A DNA stretch of 64,000 nt from Opisthocomus hoazin (taxonomy: Eukaryota; Chordata; Aves; Opisthocomiformes; Opisthocomidae). The stretch is taken from the NCBI RefSeq assembly GCF_030867145.1, contig NC_134439.1, forward strand, positions 8,097,379 to 8,161,378, written 5' to 3'. Position 1 is the stretch's first letter. Every line of letters begins with the position of its first letter. This document shows positions 45,869-57,141 of the stretch, piece by piece. Under the pieces are notes generated by a model, which did no database searches, was not told the DNA's origin, and saw only the letters and a list, made by a program, of their open reading frames with translations. A program made the translations under genes and the position numbers.

Positions 45869-46322
45869 TGTATTAGGTCTGGCTGAGATGGAGTTAATTT
45901 TCCCCATAGCAGTCCTCATAGTGCTGTGCTTTGTATTGGTAGCTAGAAAAGTGTTGGTAACACACCAGTGTTTTGGCTCCTGCTGAGCAGTGCTCACATG
46001 ACATCAAGGCTGTCTCTCCAACATTTCCCTGTAGTAGAAAGAAACCCCCAGTAGGCTGGGGGTGTGCAAGATCTTGGGAGGGGGCATAGGCAGGACAGCG
46101 GACCCAAACTGACCACAGGGATATTCCATACCATATGACATCTGCTCAGCAATAAAAGCTAAGGGAAAGGAGGAGGCAGGGCATTTGTTCTTGTGACATT
46201 TGTCTTCCAGAGCAACCACTACAGGTACTGAAGGCCTGCTTCCCAGGAAATGGCTGGATATCACCTGCTGATGGGAATTAGAGAACAAATCTTTTGCTTT
46301 CCTTTGCATCCAATGCACAGCC
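45869..46322 (+). mobile_element. LTR fossil, related avian type (right arm)
   Basis: Mirror of 40397-40850. It starts TGTATTAGGTCTGGC and has the CATACCATATGAC text and AATAAAAGCT. It was present before the palindrome formed or was copied by conversion, since both arms hold it at the same place. Confidence 0.75.
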
Positions 46323-46428
46323 GGAGTCAGGGTAGTGTCTGTGTCAGAGCACACATCCACGCTGTGCAGTGCTGCTTTTCTCCTGCATGATGATACAGTG
46401 GGCTGGACTTTGACTTCTTTGGATTTCC

Positions 46429-46519
46429 CTCTCCTCTCCTCTCCTCTCCTCTCCTCTCCTCTCCTCTCCTCTCCTCTCCTCTCCTCTCCTCTCCTCTCCT
46501 CTCCTCTCTTCTCCCTCTT
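46429..46519. repeat. (CTCTC)n microsatellite, short allele (right arm)
   Basis: About 80 bp, the complement of the left-arm GAGAG tract and 110 bp shorter. It is the largest single difference between the arms. Confidence 0.97.
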
Positions 46520-46538
46520 CTGGGGTTAGAGCTTTCTG

Positions 46539-46762
46539 TGTATGCGGCTGACAGCAGTGGAGGTGGAAGATGCCACAACAGTGCTCTGTGGGAAGGAGCT
46601 GAGGAAGGGGCTGGGCAGGGTCACCACCACAGGGGAGGGCTCGATGACAACAGTGAAGATCCGGCACTGCCTGACACAGGGCTCATTGCAGCCGTTGGCT
46701 GGTGGTGTTTGTCTGCAGGGTCAGCACAGCAGCCATGGCAGGCACTGATCATAGCAAGGCAT
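46539..46762 (-). pseudogene. Truncated beta-keratin pseudogene (right arm)
   Basis: Mirror of 39847-40070, with the same early TGA after 13 codons and the same loss of the C-terminal third at the microsatellite. Both lesions were therefore present in the ancestral arm. A few single-base differences exist between the two (for example near the ATG, Thr against Ala in a shadow frame). Confidence 0.88.
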
Positions 46763-47263
46763 GTCTCAGAGCTGGAGGTGCACCTGGGAGAGAGGGCAGG
46801 GGAAAGGAGAGCATGGGGTTGGGAGAGGAGCAGCCTCTCATCCCACAGTGAGAGATCCAAGGTACCTGCTGACTGAGGAGGTAGAGACTATGCAGGGAGG
46901 CATATATAATTCTTTGTCTTTAGGTCCCAAGAACCCTGCAAAGAGCAGCCAGGCCCAAGAACGCTTTTGTCTAGCCCGGATCTCAGAATTCACTTGCTTG
47001 AATCCTCACTCTCCCTGCATACTAGACCTTTTACTCACTTCCCTTCTCCATCACAGACAGCCCCAGGCCTCCTCATACAGCTGAGCTAGATGTCTCTTCA
47101 GGCAAGACCACACCCTGGAGGAATAGAACTGAGCTTCCAACTGACCTCTTTCACAAGGAGAAAAAGGGGAATGAAGCAGATGAGAAACTGAAGAATGAGC
47201 CTGGTCCTGCACTGCTCCGGGTCTAGAGGAATAGTTTGCGGAAGTAATAATTTTCTGAGAGGC

Positions 47264-48802
47264 TCAGTTGCATAACATCCCAGCTAGCAATATGGCCTGC
47301 GTTTCAGATTCCTTCATTGCTCTCTTTTGATTCCTGTGTTTATGTCATGTTCATTCGCCCATGGATATTTATTTTGAGTTCTGGAATGAGAATTCCAAGA
47401 ATTTCCATGGCAGGAACATGTCATTGCTATCATAAGCTGTGTCTGAAGTGCTGGAGGGTTCCCTTGCAGGCTGCGGACGTTGGCCTGGGGCACTCCTGTG
47501 GGGTTGTTTTCAGCCCAGTTGGCAAGGAAGGCCAAGCTCCTCCCAGCCCTGCAGTCCTTGACCAGACATCCAAGGACTCCCATGCGTGAAGACAGCTGCT
47601 GCTCTACCCACAGAACTGCTCGTTCAGAAGAGGTGCCCTCACCTCGGCACTGGTGAGGACAAAAAAAAACACATCAGGGACTTTATCAGAGACTGGCCGT
47701 GAGTCCCAAGGGATGCAGGTCTTGTCTACTGGGACATGGGGCTGCCAGTTCCTGAGAGGTCCCCACCTGCTCCCATTGCTCTGTTGCACAGGACTGGCAC
47801 CCTGATGCTTGTCAATGCCCCTGTGGCCTGACTCAGCCTAGCTGTATCTGGGCCCTTCTGACAGAGCCATAAGGGGAGCAGGAAGCACTGCCCGGGATGT
47901 GGCCAAGTGGCCGAGACCGTTGCAGATGAACTTCTGCTTTTCTTCCCCCATCCTTCCCTGCCTTGCTCCCTCCCTCACTCCCTCCCTCCATTCGTTTTTC
48001 CCTGCTTCTCTCTCCTGATCCACTTGGTCCAATGTTTCACAGCTGTGTCCCTGAGGGAGCTGTCTCCTCTACTGCTGTTGGAAATTTCTGTCCTGCCAAC
48101 ACAAATTCAGTGAATATTTCGAAGGTGGAGCCGCTCTCATTCTATTGACATTAACAGGCAGTCCCGCCCTCCCTTCTGTCTGGCATGTACAATGAAGCCT
48201 GCTGTGGCTACTGATTTCTTTTTGTATGTCAAAACTGCCAAAGACCCCTCTTTCCTCCAGTCTGGCTTTGATTTGTAGATACTGGGACTTAGAAGCCAAC
48301 CCAGATGACAGGAGATTGGAAGCAGGATGCAACTTTCTCAGCTGCTACGTGGGTCGCAGACTGTTTCCTGGGACCTTTGAGCAACAAGACAGCAGGAATC
48401 TGGGAGTGGGACACAATACGGTTGCCCTGTAGGGGCATCCTAGCACGAGGTGGTGGTCACTGTTACACTGTGGGACCACACTGAGCTGAGGACTGAGAGA
48501 TCTTGCCCTCACCACCTTGCTCTTCCCAACCCCTGTGTTCTTGTAGAAGAGTAAAGAACAGAAAGCTTTCTTCCGCAAGAACTTGCATCCCACCTCTAGG
48601 TTTGCTGCTTGGAGCCTTGCCTTGCACTATTTCTGTCTCTCACTTTCTTCCAGACACCGTAGGCCAGGCCACTGTCACCCAGAAAAAGGGCCTAGGCACG
48701 GTGGGAGACAGACACCTTCCAGACCCCTCACACCTACCAGAGCTCTACCTTTCACCCCATGATCCAGTACCAGCAGAGGACAGGACAAGTTCCCCCCAGT
48801 TG
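47264..48802. other. Keratin 5' flank and unassigned sequence (right arm)
   Basis: Mirror of 37807-39345. No gene recognised. Confidence 0.35.
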
Positions 48803-48858
48803 TTGTCATATCTCCTTTCATACTAGACCTTTTACATACTTCCCTTCTTTTGGCAGTC

Positions 48859-49148
48859 GGTCATAGTTTAGCCACAAAGCCTCTTGCTCGCTCCCCTGCT
48901 GGTGGGATGCCGGAGAGAATCTAAAGGGTGAGAGTGAGAAAACTCATGGGTTGAGATAAAGACAGTTTAACAGGTAAAGCAAAAGCTGCACGCACAAGCA
49001 AACTGAAAGAAGTAGTTCTTTCACTACTTCCCATGGGCAGGCAGGTGTTCAGTCATTTCCGGAAACGCAGAGCTCCATCACATGCAGTGGTCACTTGGGA
49101 AAACAAATGACATACATAACTTTGAATGCCTCCCTCCCTTACTTCTTA
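48859..49148 (-). mobile_element. Partial LTR (right arm)
   Basis: Mirror of 37461-37750. It belongs to the same family as the solo LTR at 32352-32933, with the keratin-intron-like flank at 48803-48858. Confidence 0.8.
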
Positions 49149-49363
49149 AATACCACTTATTGGACCTATCACAAGAAAGAAAAAGAGGATTAACAATCTT
49201 CAAGCCTTTCAGATGCTGGGAACACCAAGCTGTATAGCGTCAGACAGATCTCCAATCAGGGCATGGCACAGAATGCAGATCCTGTCCTTGGAGAGTTTTG
49301 CTGTTATTTTGGTCCTTTGAGCTCTTTTAGGATTTTCTCGGAAGAAAACAGTTCTGGTTATCG

Positions 49364-49649
49364 TTTCTACTCTTTGCTCTTTAACCTCTCCATTAGTGAC
49401 CTGGACAATGGGATAGAGTGCACCCACAGAAGGTTTGCAGATGACACAAAACTGGGAGGGATGGTACCATTGTGCTACCATTCAGCAGGACCTCTACGGG
49501 CTGGAGAAATGAACAGTCATTCAGTGCAAAAAAGAGGAAATGCAAAACCCTGCACGTGTACCTGAGGAGGGATAATCCACTGGTACAGGCTGGGGCTGAC
49601 AACCTGATAAGCTGTTTCGGCAAAAATTATTTTGAGGGTCCTGGTGGTG
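49364..49649 (+). mobile_element. CR1 LINE, old RT fragment (right arm)
   Basis: Mirror of 36960-37245. Readable in the plus strand as LFNLSISDLDNGIEC then FADDTKLGG. Confidence 0.75.
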
Positions 49650-50821
49650 GACACCACATAAGAAACGAACCAGCAATGCACTGTAACTGCAATATGAATT
49701 TTTGTATTTCTGACTCAATACAGTTATATTTCTTGGGTACCATTTCAGTGGAGGTTGTTACAATGGACAACAGTATGTATTTCTTTCATTGTACTTTCCA
49801 TTTTACCACCTCCATGTAATCGGTCTAGCTTCACCTAACTTTTTATTCATACCCTTGTTTAACAATAGAATCCCGACTCCCAGTTCTTTTCATGGCAAAT
49901 AGATAACTTAGTTGGACCTCCAAATTAATACAAGGTCCAGAATCTCCACTGAATTACATTCCTAGTACAATCTAAGCAAATCTGCCAAAATGAACATGCA
50001 ACGTCATAGTATGTTGGGGTCTTTTTGGAGTGGGGAAGCTGTTCATTTGACAAGAATGGTGTATCCTTCATTCCCATTGGTAAATTTCCCAGCTATTATT
50101 TTCCAATTGAAAAATTGCATGCTTTGTATCCAGTCCTGACTCACAGACAATGTGGGGTACCTCTGTTCCATCTGAAGGCCTTCTGCTATATCTGGGCACA
50201 CTTCAGAGATTTTGAACAAATCATTCCTCTACATTTTCATGGAGAATACTATAGATTGATTTTCTTCAGTTTCACTAACAAGAATGTCTCATCAAAAGGA
50301 AGCATTTTGTAAGAAATTTAACTCTTGATTATGTATGTTATGTGCTCTAATGAGGAGAGGATGAAAAAGGATATTTTTATTAGGATAGAACAAAAAAGAA
50401 TCTATAAATCCGAAAGGTTTTTTTTTTTTTTTTTCTGTAAAGCAATGGAATTCAATGATACATGACAACTCTAAGAACAAAAATGTACCAGGGTTACCAG
50501 ACAGACTTGGTAATCGCTAGGGTGAATGAAAAGGATGAATTTTAAAGATAAATGCAAATTCTCCAGATACCAAACATCTTCTCATATTATCTGATGATTT
50601 CTCCGTGTTTCTCCGTGTTTCTACAGTCAGTGAGTCAAGAGTAAGATCTGAATTGGGAAAATGAATGCTTTACATCCTCCTACTTCGCTCGTTGCTGGTG
50701 TCATCAGCAAGCAGATGAACACAACACTTCCTAACTAAAAGACCAAAAGTAGACTTAACTTTTTGTGTACAATTTCCCCTTCCCTTTCAGGAAGAAAAAT
50801 TTAGATAAAAAGACATTGATT
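49650..50821. other. Unassigned sequence within right arm
   Basis: Mirror of 35788-36959. AT-rich, no gene recognised. Confidence 0.3.
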
Positions 50822-51250
50822 CAGACCGCAGTGAAGGAGTTGATTCTTCTGGGAATTTTCTCGATTGCATAGATGTCAGTGTTCCTCTCTGTTGTGTTCC
50901 TGTGCCTCTCCATGTACAGCATCATCGCAGCTTCTTCACAGTGCTGTCTGTTGTCCATGACAAATGCCTCCACAAATCCACATGCTTGTGCAACAATCCC
51001 TCTTATGCTGGCATCTGTGATTCCTCAGTCACAGTGCCCAAGACAGTGGCTGACCTCTCCTCCTTTTCTTGTTTCAAAAGAAAGAGGACCTTTCTTTTGA
51101 AGGTTGCATAGCTTAGATAATTTCCATTACCTTTTTGCTCTCATAGAGATCTGATCGTCATAATAACCTATGATTGCTACCAAGCCATCTGCAACCCTGC
51201 GCACAACTTGACCACCACGAGCTGGAAAGTGTGCCTACAACTGGATGGAG
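50822..51250 (+). pseudogene. Olfactory receptor pseudogene fragment (right arm)
   Basis: Near 50824 the text gives TAVKELILLGIFS, the receptor N-terminus, then TAG. TM1-like text (VFLSVVFLCLSMYS) and then TVPKTVADLSSF, matching the conserved TVPKMLADL of the TM2-TM3 loop, lie in other frames. Near 51160-51230, YDCYQAICNP and TSWKVCLQL match the DRY box and the following loop (YDRYxAICxP). TM2-TM3 spacing is shortened, several frames are used, and nothing after TM4 remains. It is an old, unitary-looking receptor fossil carried along in the palindrome, and a different gene from the one at 8.8 kb. Confidence 0.65.
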
Positions 51251-51348
51251 CATATCTGAGGGCCCTAGGAAAATAAAAGCTTTATGCAAAATTTTCTGCT
51301 AAGGACCTGAAGCGCAAATGTGTGTTTGGCAGTATCCTCCAGATGTTC

Positions 51349-51929
51349 CCCACTGACAGCGTCTTGGGCTGCATTAGGAAAATCGTTGCTATCAGATTGC
51401 AGAAGGTGATCCCTCTTCTTGGCTCAGCTGTGCTGAGATCACCATTGCTCTCCAGTTTGTGGCTCTCCAGTATGAGGGAGGCATGGCCATACTGATGTGA
51501 GTGCAGCAAAGGGCCCCAGATCCCATGAAGCAACTGGAGACCCTGAGGCAGAAGGGGCTGCAAGAGGCAGGGTTGCTCACCCTGGAGGAGAGAAGGACGT
51601 GGGACACACTTCTTTGGAATGGGTAAAAGAGCTGAAGGGAGAAAGTAAAAAACATAGAGCCAGACTCTTCTGAAACCTATCCAGTGAAGGGACAAGAGCT
51701 AATAGGGACACAATGAAATACAGGAAAATCCACAAAAACCTAAGTAAATACTTTTACAGCATGAGAGTAGTAAAACACAGGGTAAATTTGCATGAACAAG
51801 TTCGGGCTTCTCCATCCTTACACATATTCAGAGCTTGACAGGACTTGGCCCTTAGTGTTCTCTAAAGGCTGATCATGCTTTGAGCTGAAGGGTTTGGACG
51901 AGATGATGTGCAGAGGTTGCTTCCAACTG
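51349..51929 (+). mobile_element. CR1 LINE, old 3' region (right arm)
   Basis: Mirror of 34680-35260. In plus orientation it reads GTCTTGGGCTGCATTAGGAA (the LGCIR segment), then CACCCTGGAGGAGAGAAGG (LFSLEERR), then GGTTTGGACGAGATGATG at the 3' end. Confidence 0.65.
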
Positions 51930-52167
51930 AAGGACGAACCAGCACCATTGGAGAGGCAAGGAAACTTCCCAAAACTCCCAAACAAGTCAGGGTTGGCAGG
52001 ACTCTGCAGTGCCACTTACCTGGGGATGCTCAGGGAGGGGACGTGCTCAGAAGGGCCCTGGGTACAAAAGCAGCTCTCAGACTACATCAAAGAGGTGAAG
52101 CACTTCCCCACCCTGCAGGCATGGAGGTAGCCGGGACACGGGCCAGGAGGGCAAGGGAATGCCTTTT

Positions 52168-52225
52168 GGACTAGATGACCCACAGAGGTCCCTTCCAACC
52201 CCTACCATTCTGATTCTGTGATTCA
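52168..52225 (+). mobile_element. CR1 LINE, very short 3' insertion (right arm)
   Basis: Mirror of 34384-34441. It ends with ATTCTGATTCTGTGATTC in plus orientation. Confidence 0.8.
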
Positions 52226-53326
52226 GTAGGCAGGCTTCCTGGGATAGACTCTCCCTACCCATGGCGAGTCACACTCTCATTTTGGATGGGCCTTCTCTCA
52301 GCCTTTTGGTGTGATGTCAAGCTAGGCATGCATGCTGTGTGCCGGTCCATGTCCCACACAGGGCTGAATTCCCCTCCAGCCAGGGCAATTCAACCCCTGC
52401 CCTGGGAAATCCATTTCCAAGCCCTAGGCTGCAACCAAGTACGCAGCTCCAGGCAGACCCAGCGGCCATTGCCCTCAGCCTGACCTTCTTGCCAGCACTC
52501 CCACAGCTTGGGTGTGGACACAGCATGGTCAGCGTGTATTGGAAAAGTGGCCAGGTCTTTGGGTGTCATGCAGGTCAGGGTCCAAAGCGCACAGCCAAAG
52601 TGCCTGGTGGTGCGAGGAGAGTGGGAGGAACAAGGCGCTGTCCCAAGCCCCAAATCACTCCTCTGGTAGCAAGGAGGGACACAACTCAACAGGGCTTCTT
52701 GAGGAATCATGGGCTTCAGGACAGTAACGTTCTTCCACAAGCCTGCTGAGGGCATTGTTTGAGGACCCCCAGAGACTGCCAGGAGAGGGGATGACTTTGC
52801 CAAAGAAACCATCGAATGCCTCCCGAGAAGATTTCCTTGGGGAAAGGGATCTGAAACCAGTAGCACACCCCACCTGCCTTTGGAGGCAGTGACCAGTGCC
52901 TGCTGGAGCGAGCAGGGAGACAGACAGCAAGCTAGAAGGACACAGCACATCCTATTTCACAGGAGCCTTTGGGCACTCAGCAGAGGCCTGCATTGGTGGG
53001 AAGACTTGTGTGGTGGGAGGATGTATGCCTTCCTGCACAGGGGTTTGAAAACAATCTCACCAGATTTCCCCAGACCCAAGTCTTCCAACTGCACAGACTC
53101 CTGTGGGGGTGCTTCCTGCTGGAGCACTTGGGGGCGCGTCTTCTGCCTGTATCGACATATTCCAGCTCAGGAAATCTTTGGGCATCCCATTCTGGTGCTT
53201 GAAATGAGCCTCTGTGTTGTAGTGGGCATGTCAGAAATCAGGAAATGTAATGTCAGTCTTGATGAAAAGCAAAACACAGCCTGTGCCATTAGGTAGGATA
53301 TATTTATATTTCTTTGGAGTTGAGTC

Positions 53327-53392
53327 TGCTGGAAAATTGCTGCCCGTGTGAAGTGACTGTGGGCCTGGGACAGTGCAGGAGCAGTATAAAAG
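53327..53392 (+). promoter_or_regulatory. Keratin core promoter
   Basis: A diverged form of the block (GCTGGAAAATTGCTGCCCG), then GACAGTGCAGGAGCAG and TATAAAAG at 53385-53392. Exon 1 ends at 53451 (GGAACAAG|GTGAGT). The counterpart left-arm promoter at 33223 has TATAAATG. Confidence 0.83.
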
Positions 53393-53779
53393 TGGGCCGT
53401 TCTCCTCACCCTCTCACCCAGTCTTCTTGCCCCCATCTCCTTGGGAACAAGGTGAGTCTGAATACCTTTGTCCTATTTCTCAATTCCTCCTCCTCTTCCT
53501 CTTCTGTCCCTTTGTCTTGTGGTGGGTCTTGGAGCTGTGTGACATGGCAGAAGGAAGGGAGCAGAAGGCGTGGTATGGAGAAAGGCTGGGGCTTGTCTGG
53601 CATGTCTCTCGAGCTATGGGCTAGGCGAGGATCTCCATGGCTTGGTTGCAACTGATGGGGTTTTTGTGGGCTGAGGGCAAGAGTCTCCCTCATGATGTGG
53701 TGACAAGCTGCTCTTCACCCACCCTTCTTGCTCTGCTTCCTACTGCCCTTTCTCGCAGGTGCCCCTCCAGCCCCGAGAC

Positions 53780-54085
53780 ATGTCCTGCTACAACCCATGC
53801 CTGCCATGCCAGCCCTGCGGCCCGACCCCGCTGGCCAACAGCTGCAATGAGCCCTGTGTCAGGCAGTGCCAGGACTCCACCGTCGTCATCCAGCCCTCCC
53901 CCGTGGTGGTGACCCTGCCCGGCCCCATCCTCAACTCCTTCCCACAGAACACCGCCGTGGGATCCTCCACCTCCGCTGCCGTTGGCAGCATCCTCAACTC
54001 TCAGGGAGTGCCCATCTCCTCCGGGGGCTTTGGCCTCTCCGGCTTCGGCAGCCGCTACTGTGGGACGAGGTGCCTCCCCTGCTAA
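53780..54085 (+). CDS. Feather beta-keratin, 101 aa (Gly-tail type)
   Basis: Close to the classical avian feather keratin pattern: [20 protein letters not shown] head, [31 protein letters not shown] core, [20 protein letters not shown], and a Gly/Ser-rich end [20 protein letters not shown]. It has 10 cysteines, two fewer than the FRQCQSS type. The intron is 53452-53758 (307 bp, GTGAGT ... CGCAG). The ATG follows 21 bp after the acceptor, and ATTAAA is at 54491-54496. It has Asn where its inverted partner has Ser in GPILNSF and GSILNSQ, plus DST for SST and IQP for IEP. The reading frame is intact and it is probably expressed in feather epidermis. Confidence 0.95.
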   Translation: MSCYNPCLPCQPCGPTPLANSCNEPCVRQCQDSTVVIQPSPVVVTLPGPILNSFPQNTAVGSSTSAAVGSILNSQGVPISSGGFGLSGFGSRYCGTRCLPC

Positions 54086-54490
54086 AGCTGCTGGCGATGG
54101 CCCTGGGGAAGGCTCCCAGCCACCCACAAGATGGCACCAGGCACGGGATGGGGCATTGGGTTATTACTTTCAGAGTGGCTGACCATCTCCAGCACCCCTT
54201 GTGAAGGGATGGGCGCAGCCTGGGCTCTCAGGAAGCATAGCCCCATGCCTGCCTTTCCCCTCTTCTCCTCTCTGCTTTCTCTCACGAGTCCTTGTTCTCC
54301 TGTGCTCCCCTGGGAGCCCAACAAAGCCAGCCTGGGGAAGACCTGCTGGCCCTGCTCCCTCTGTGGGGCAGGCAGATGGACACCTGGTGGGATCTCTGCC
54401 ATAGCCATGGGGCATAGATTCCTATATGCCCCTGGTTGTTCCTACTCTGGGGTCTTCACTCAGAGTAAACTTGTTTACCTCTTTTGCCTC

Positions 54491-54496
54491 ATTAAA
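54491..54496 (+). terminator. Keratin polyadenylation signal ATTAAA
   Basis: ATTAAA followed by GTTCTGCTCGTCCC, 405 bp after the stop codon. Confidence 0.75.
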
Positions 54497-54945
54497 GTTC
54501 TGCTCGTCCCAGCCCGCATCTCTGTGTCATCCTTCCCTCTGCAGAAGCTCTCGCAAGATCCCCAGGAAGCCACACGTTGCGCAGGGCTGGCTCTGGGAGG
54601 GGGTTGCTGGGGATGATTGCGCATTGACTGTTAAAACAGGTTTGCTTGAAGAACACGTAGTTATGCATCGGGTGATTCTCTAATTTCTGAATTTGTGTGT
54701 GTATTTGGTCTGAGTATAATTACGTGACGTAGTTCAGCGCCTACCATCCACTTTCTTGTGCACGCCTTTTCTTTTTCCTTGGTAAGCTCAGCAGTGTGGT
54801 GCTAGGAGTCAGGGAGGACTATGGTATTGACAAGACGTAGGCACCAGCTTTGCAGGAGAGGCCAGGAGAACCCATCCTAACCTAGAATTCTCAATGGGAG
54901 GGATACAGTGCAGTGGGTTTACTTACTGTAGAAAGGTAGTGTAAA

Positions 54946-55262
54946 ATAACAGAATCGTTTGGACTGGTAGACACCTTTAAAGATCATCTAGTCCGGTCTC
55001 CCTGCCATGGGCAAGGATATCTGTAAACAGATCATGTTCCTCAAAGTTCCGTCGAATCTGACCTTGAACGCTTCCAGTGATTGGCTATCCCACCATTCTC
55101 TGGGCAACCTTTTCCAGTGTCTCACCACCCTCATCTTAAGAAATTTTTTCCTTTTGTCCGATCTACAGCCACCCTATTTCAGTTTAAAACTGTTGCTCCT
55201 CGTCCTATCACTACAGGCCTTGACAAAAAGTCTCTCTCCGACTTTCTTACAAGTCCCCTAGG
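54946..55262 (-). mobile_element. CR1 LINE, old 3' fragment
   Basis: The 3' end AACAGAATCGTTTGGACTGG is at 54946, then AAAGATCATCTAGTCC. The minus strand spells decayed ORF2 C-terminus (text for RLFVK, DRTRSNSFKLK, LPREW). It is diverged from the three younger copies nearby, so an older subfamily. Confidence 0.85.
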
Positions 55263-56150
55263 TTCCTCCTTTTTATCACTGCTGTCCCCTCCCAAATACA
55301 CAGACCATCCTGTTTGCTTTGACTCCTTGGCTCCAATTTGGCAGACCTTTTTTGGGAGTGAATGAATGTGTGGCCACATTACAAGGATGTCTTTGGTTAG
55401 ACAGCTAGCTAGCACAAACTGTGTTACTCTCTCTGTGAATCAAGGTCTGTCTTCAAGCCTGGGGAATCTTGTAAGCGGATCTGGTCCCTCTCCTCTCGCT
55501 AAACTGACGTGATATAAGTACTTCTCTGTACTATTTTGATTCTATTTTAGTTTTCGTAACTATCATCTGAGCCAAAGGTAACAAATTCTAGGAAGGAGGG
55601 CTTGGTGTTATGGTCATGCCTCCTATGCTTATCTTCAACAAGCAGAAATTAATGATTTTTCCAGACAGAGTGGCGTCACCTTCACCTAGTGTGAGTTATC
55701 TGCAAGGTAACATGAGAGAGCATGTTATTGCTACAGCTCTAGGGGAGAGCAGAGAGCAGCAGTGACAGACTCTGCTGATGTGAAATCTCACCAAACGGGA
55801 AAGTTACAGAGTTTATATGCCAAGGCAGCAGCAAGAACCAGCCCTTTCACTCCTGACTGCTCAGGCAAGGGCCAGGGATGGCAAAGGCTGATGGGAGCTT
55901 CCTTCAGCCTCACGTGCCCTGCCTGTGTGCTGCACCCCAGGGACTGTATTGAGGCCGCCTGCTACTGGTTCACTTCCTTCTTGTGATCCCAGTAAAGACG
56001 CAGCCCTATTTGTTCACAATGTTTCCATGTGGGTGGATCCCACACAATGTGTGGCCACCTTCGATGTTCTGGCGACAATAGGAAGGGAGAAAGATGACTC
56101 CTGTAATGAACCAGGATCATATGGCCGTGGCACGGGTCCCAGGGTTGTAT
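55263..56150. other. Unassigned intergenic sequence
   Basis: No gene or repeat recognised. Confidence 0.3.
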
Positions 56151-56250
56151 GGTAGGGGTTGGAAGGGACCTCTGTGGGTCATCTAGTCCAACCACCCTGC
56201 CGAAGCAGGGTCGCCTACAGCAGGCTGCACAGGACCTTGTGCACAGGTTT
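56151..56250 (-). mobile_element. CR1 LINE, short 3' fragment
   Basis: GGTAGGGGTTGGAAGGGACC, GGTCATCTAGTCCAACC and GCCGAAGCAGGGTCGCC, that is, the last 100 bp of a CR1 of the same subfamily as 29229-31925. The terminal CACAGAAT repeat is nearly gone. Confidence 0.85.
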
Positions 56251-56739
56251 CCTCAAGATGCTGTTACTGCTAGAAAGGAGAAGAGAAGACGGAGAGAAAA
56301 AAGGCACTTCCTTCCTGACCCCAAAGCCAGCATTCTTCCTTTTTCCTTTCTCCATCTATCCCTCTCTCTCTTACTGTCTCTTCGGATGGATCTGGGAGCA
56401 AAGGTTATAGATGTTGTATCGGGCTTACGTGGAAAGATTTCAGTAATGAGGGGGGGAGGAAGGGAGCGGAAGGAGGGGTGGCTTCTCAGAGAAGACACCA
56501 GAAGCTGCTCCCATGTTGGATAGAGCCAGTTTCAACTGTCCTCAGAATGGACTTGCCACTGACCAAAACTAGGTCAGTCAGTGACATTGGTAGCACCTCT
56601 GTGATAACACACTTCAGAATGGTAAAAAACATTGTGCAACAGCTGAGAGAGAGACAAGAGAAAATGTGAGAGAAACAACCCTGCTAACACCAAGGTCAGT
56701 GGATAAGGAGGGGGACGAGGTGCTCCGGGCGCTCACCCT

Positions 56740-56890
56740 GGAGCAGTCTGCTCCTGAACAAACGCACCCATTGGGAGGGACCCATGCTGGAGCAGTTCAT
56801 GAAGAACTGAAGACCGTGGGAAGGACCCACATTGGAGAGGTTCATGTGGGACTGTGTCCCACGGGAAGGACTCCATGCTGGAGCGGGGGA
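56740..56890 (+). repeat. Minisatellite inside the LTR
   Basis: Three to four diverged units of roughly 40-45 bp, each with GGGARGGACYCCATGCTGGAG or a variant of it followed by a CAGTTCATGAAGAACTG- or GGTTCATGTGGGACTG-like half. Internal tandem units of this sort are usual for this LTR type. Confidence 0.65.
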
Positions 56891-57141
56891 GCAGCATGAG
56901 GAGGAAGGAGCGGCAGAGGCAAAGCGTCATGACCTGACCACCACCATTACCCACCCCCCTGTGCAGCTCGGGGCAGTGAAAGAGGAGGTAAAAGAGTCAG
57001 GAGCGAAGCTGATCTTGAGAAGAAGGGCGTGGGGGGAAAGTAGTTTTAGTCTTATTTATTGGCATGAAATTAAATTATTTTCCCCAAGACAAGTCTGTTT
57101 TGACCATGACGGTAATTGGTAAGTGAACTCACTGGCCTTAT

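Larger units (their letters stand above)
43636..53309 (-). repeat. Right arm of about 20 kb palindrome
   Basis: Reverse complement of 33300-43083. It is 110 bp shorter because of the microsatellite, carries the same gene, pseudogene, CR1 and LTR content in mirror order, and continues on its outer side into an intact keratin gene, unlike the left arm. Confidence 0.95.
52000..54690 (+). repeat. Second inverted repeat, left unit (keratin gene plus flanks)
   Basis: It matches the reverse complement of about 58950-61660. Around the gene, paired positions sum to 113655 (ATG 53780 with 59875, TATA 53385 with 60270), so spacing is conserved exactly there. It is more diverged upstream (52000-53280) and in the 3' flank, with small indels. 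It overlaps the outer 1.3 kb of the palindrome's right arm. Confidence 0.85.

Noticed and set aside
53959-54127. Candidate CRISPR or tandem-peptide array from repeated keratin words
   Set aside because: The repeats are codon-level (Cys-Gln-Pro, Ser/Gly) inside one gene. No regular spacers.
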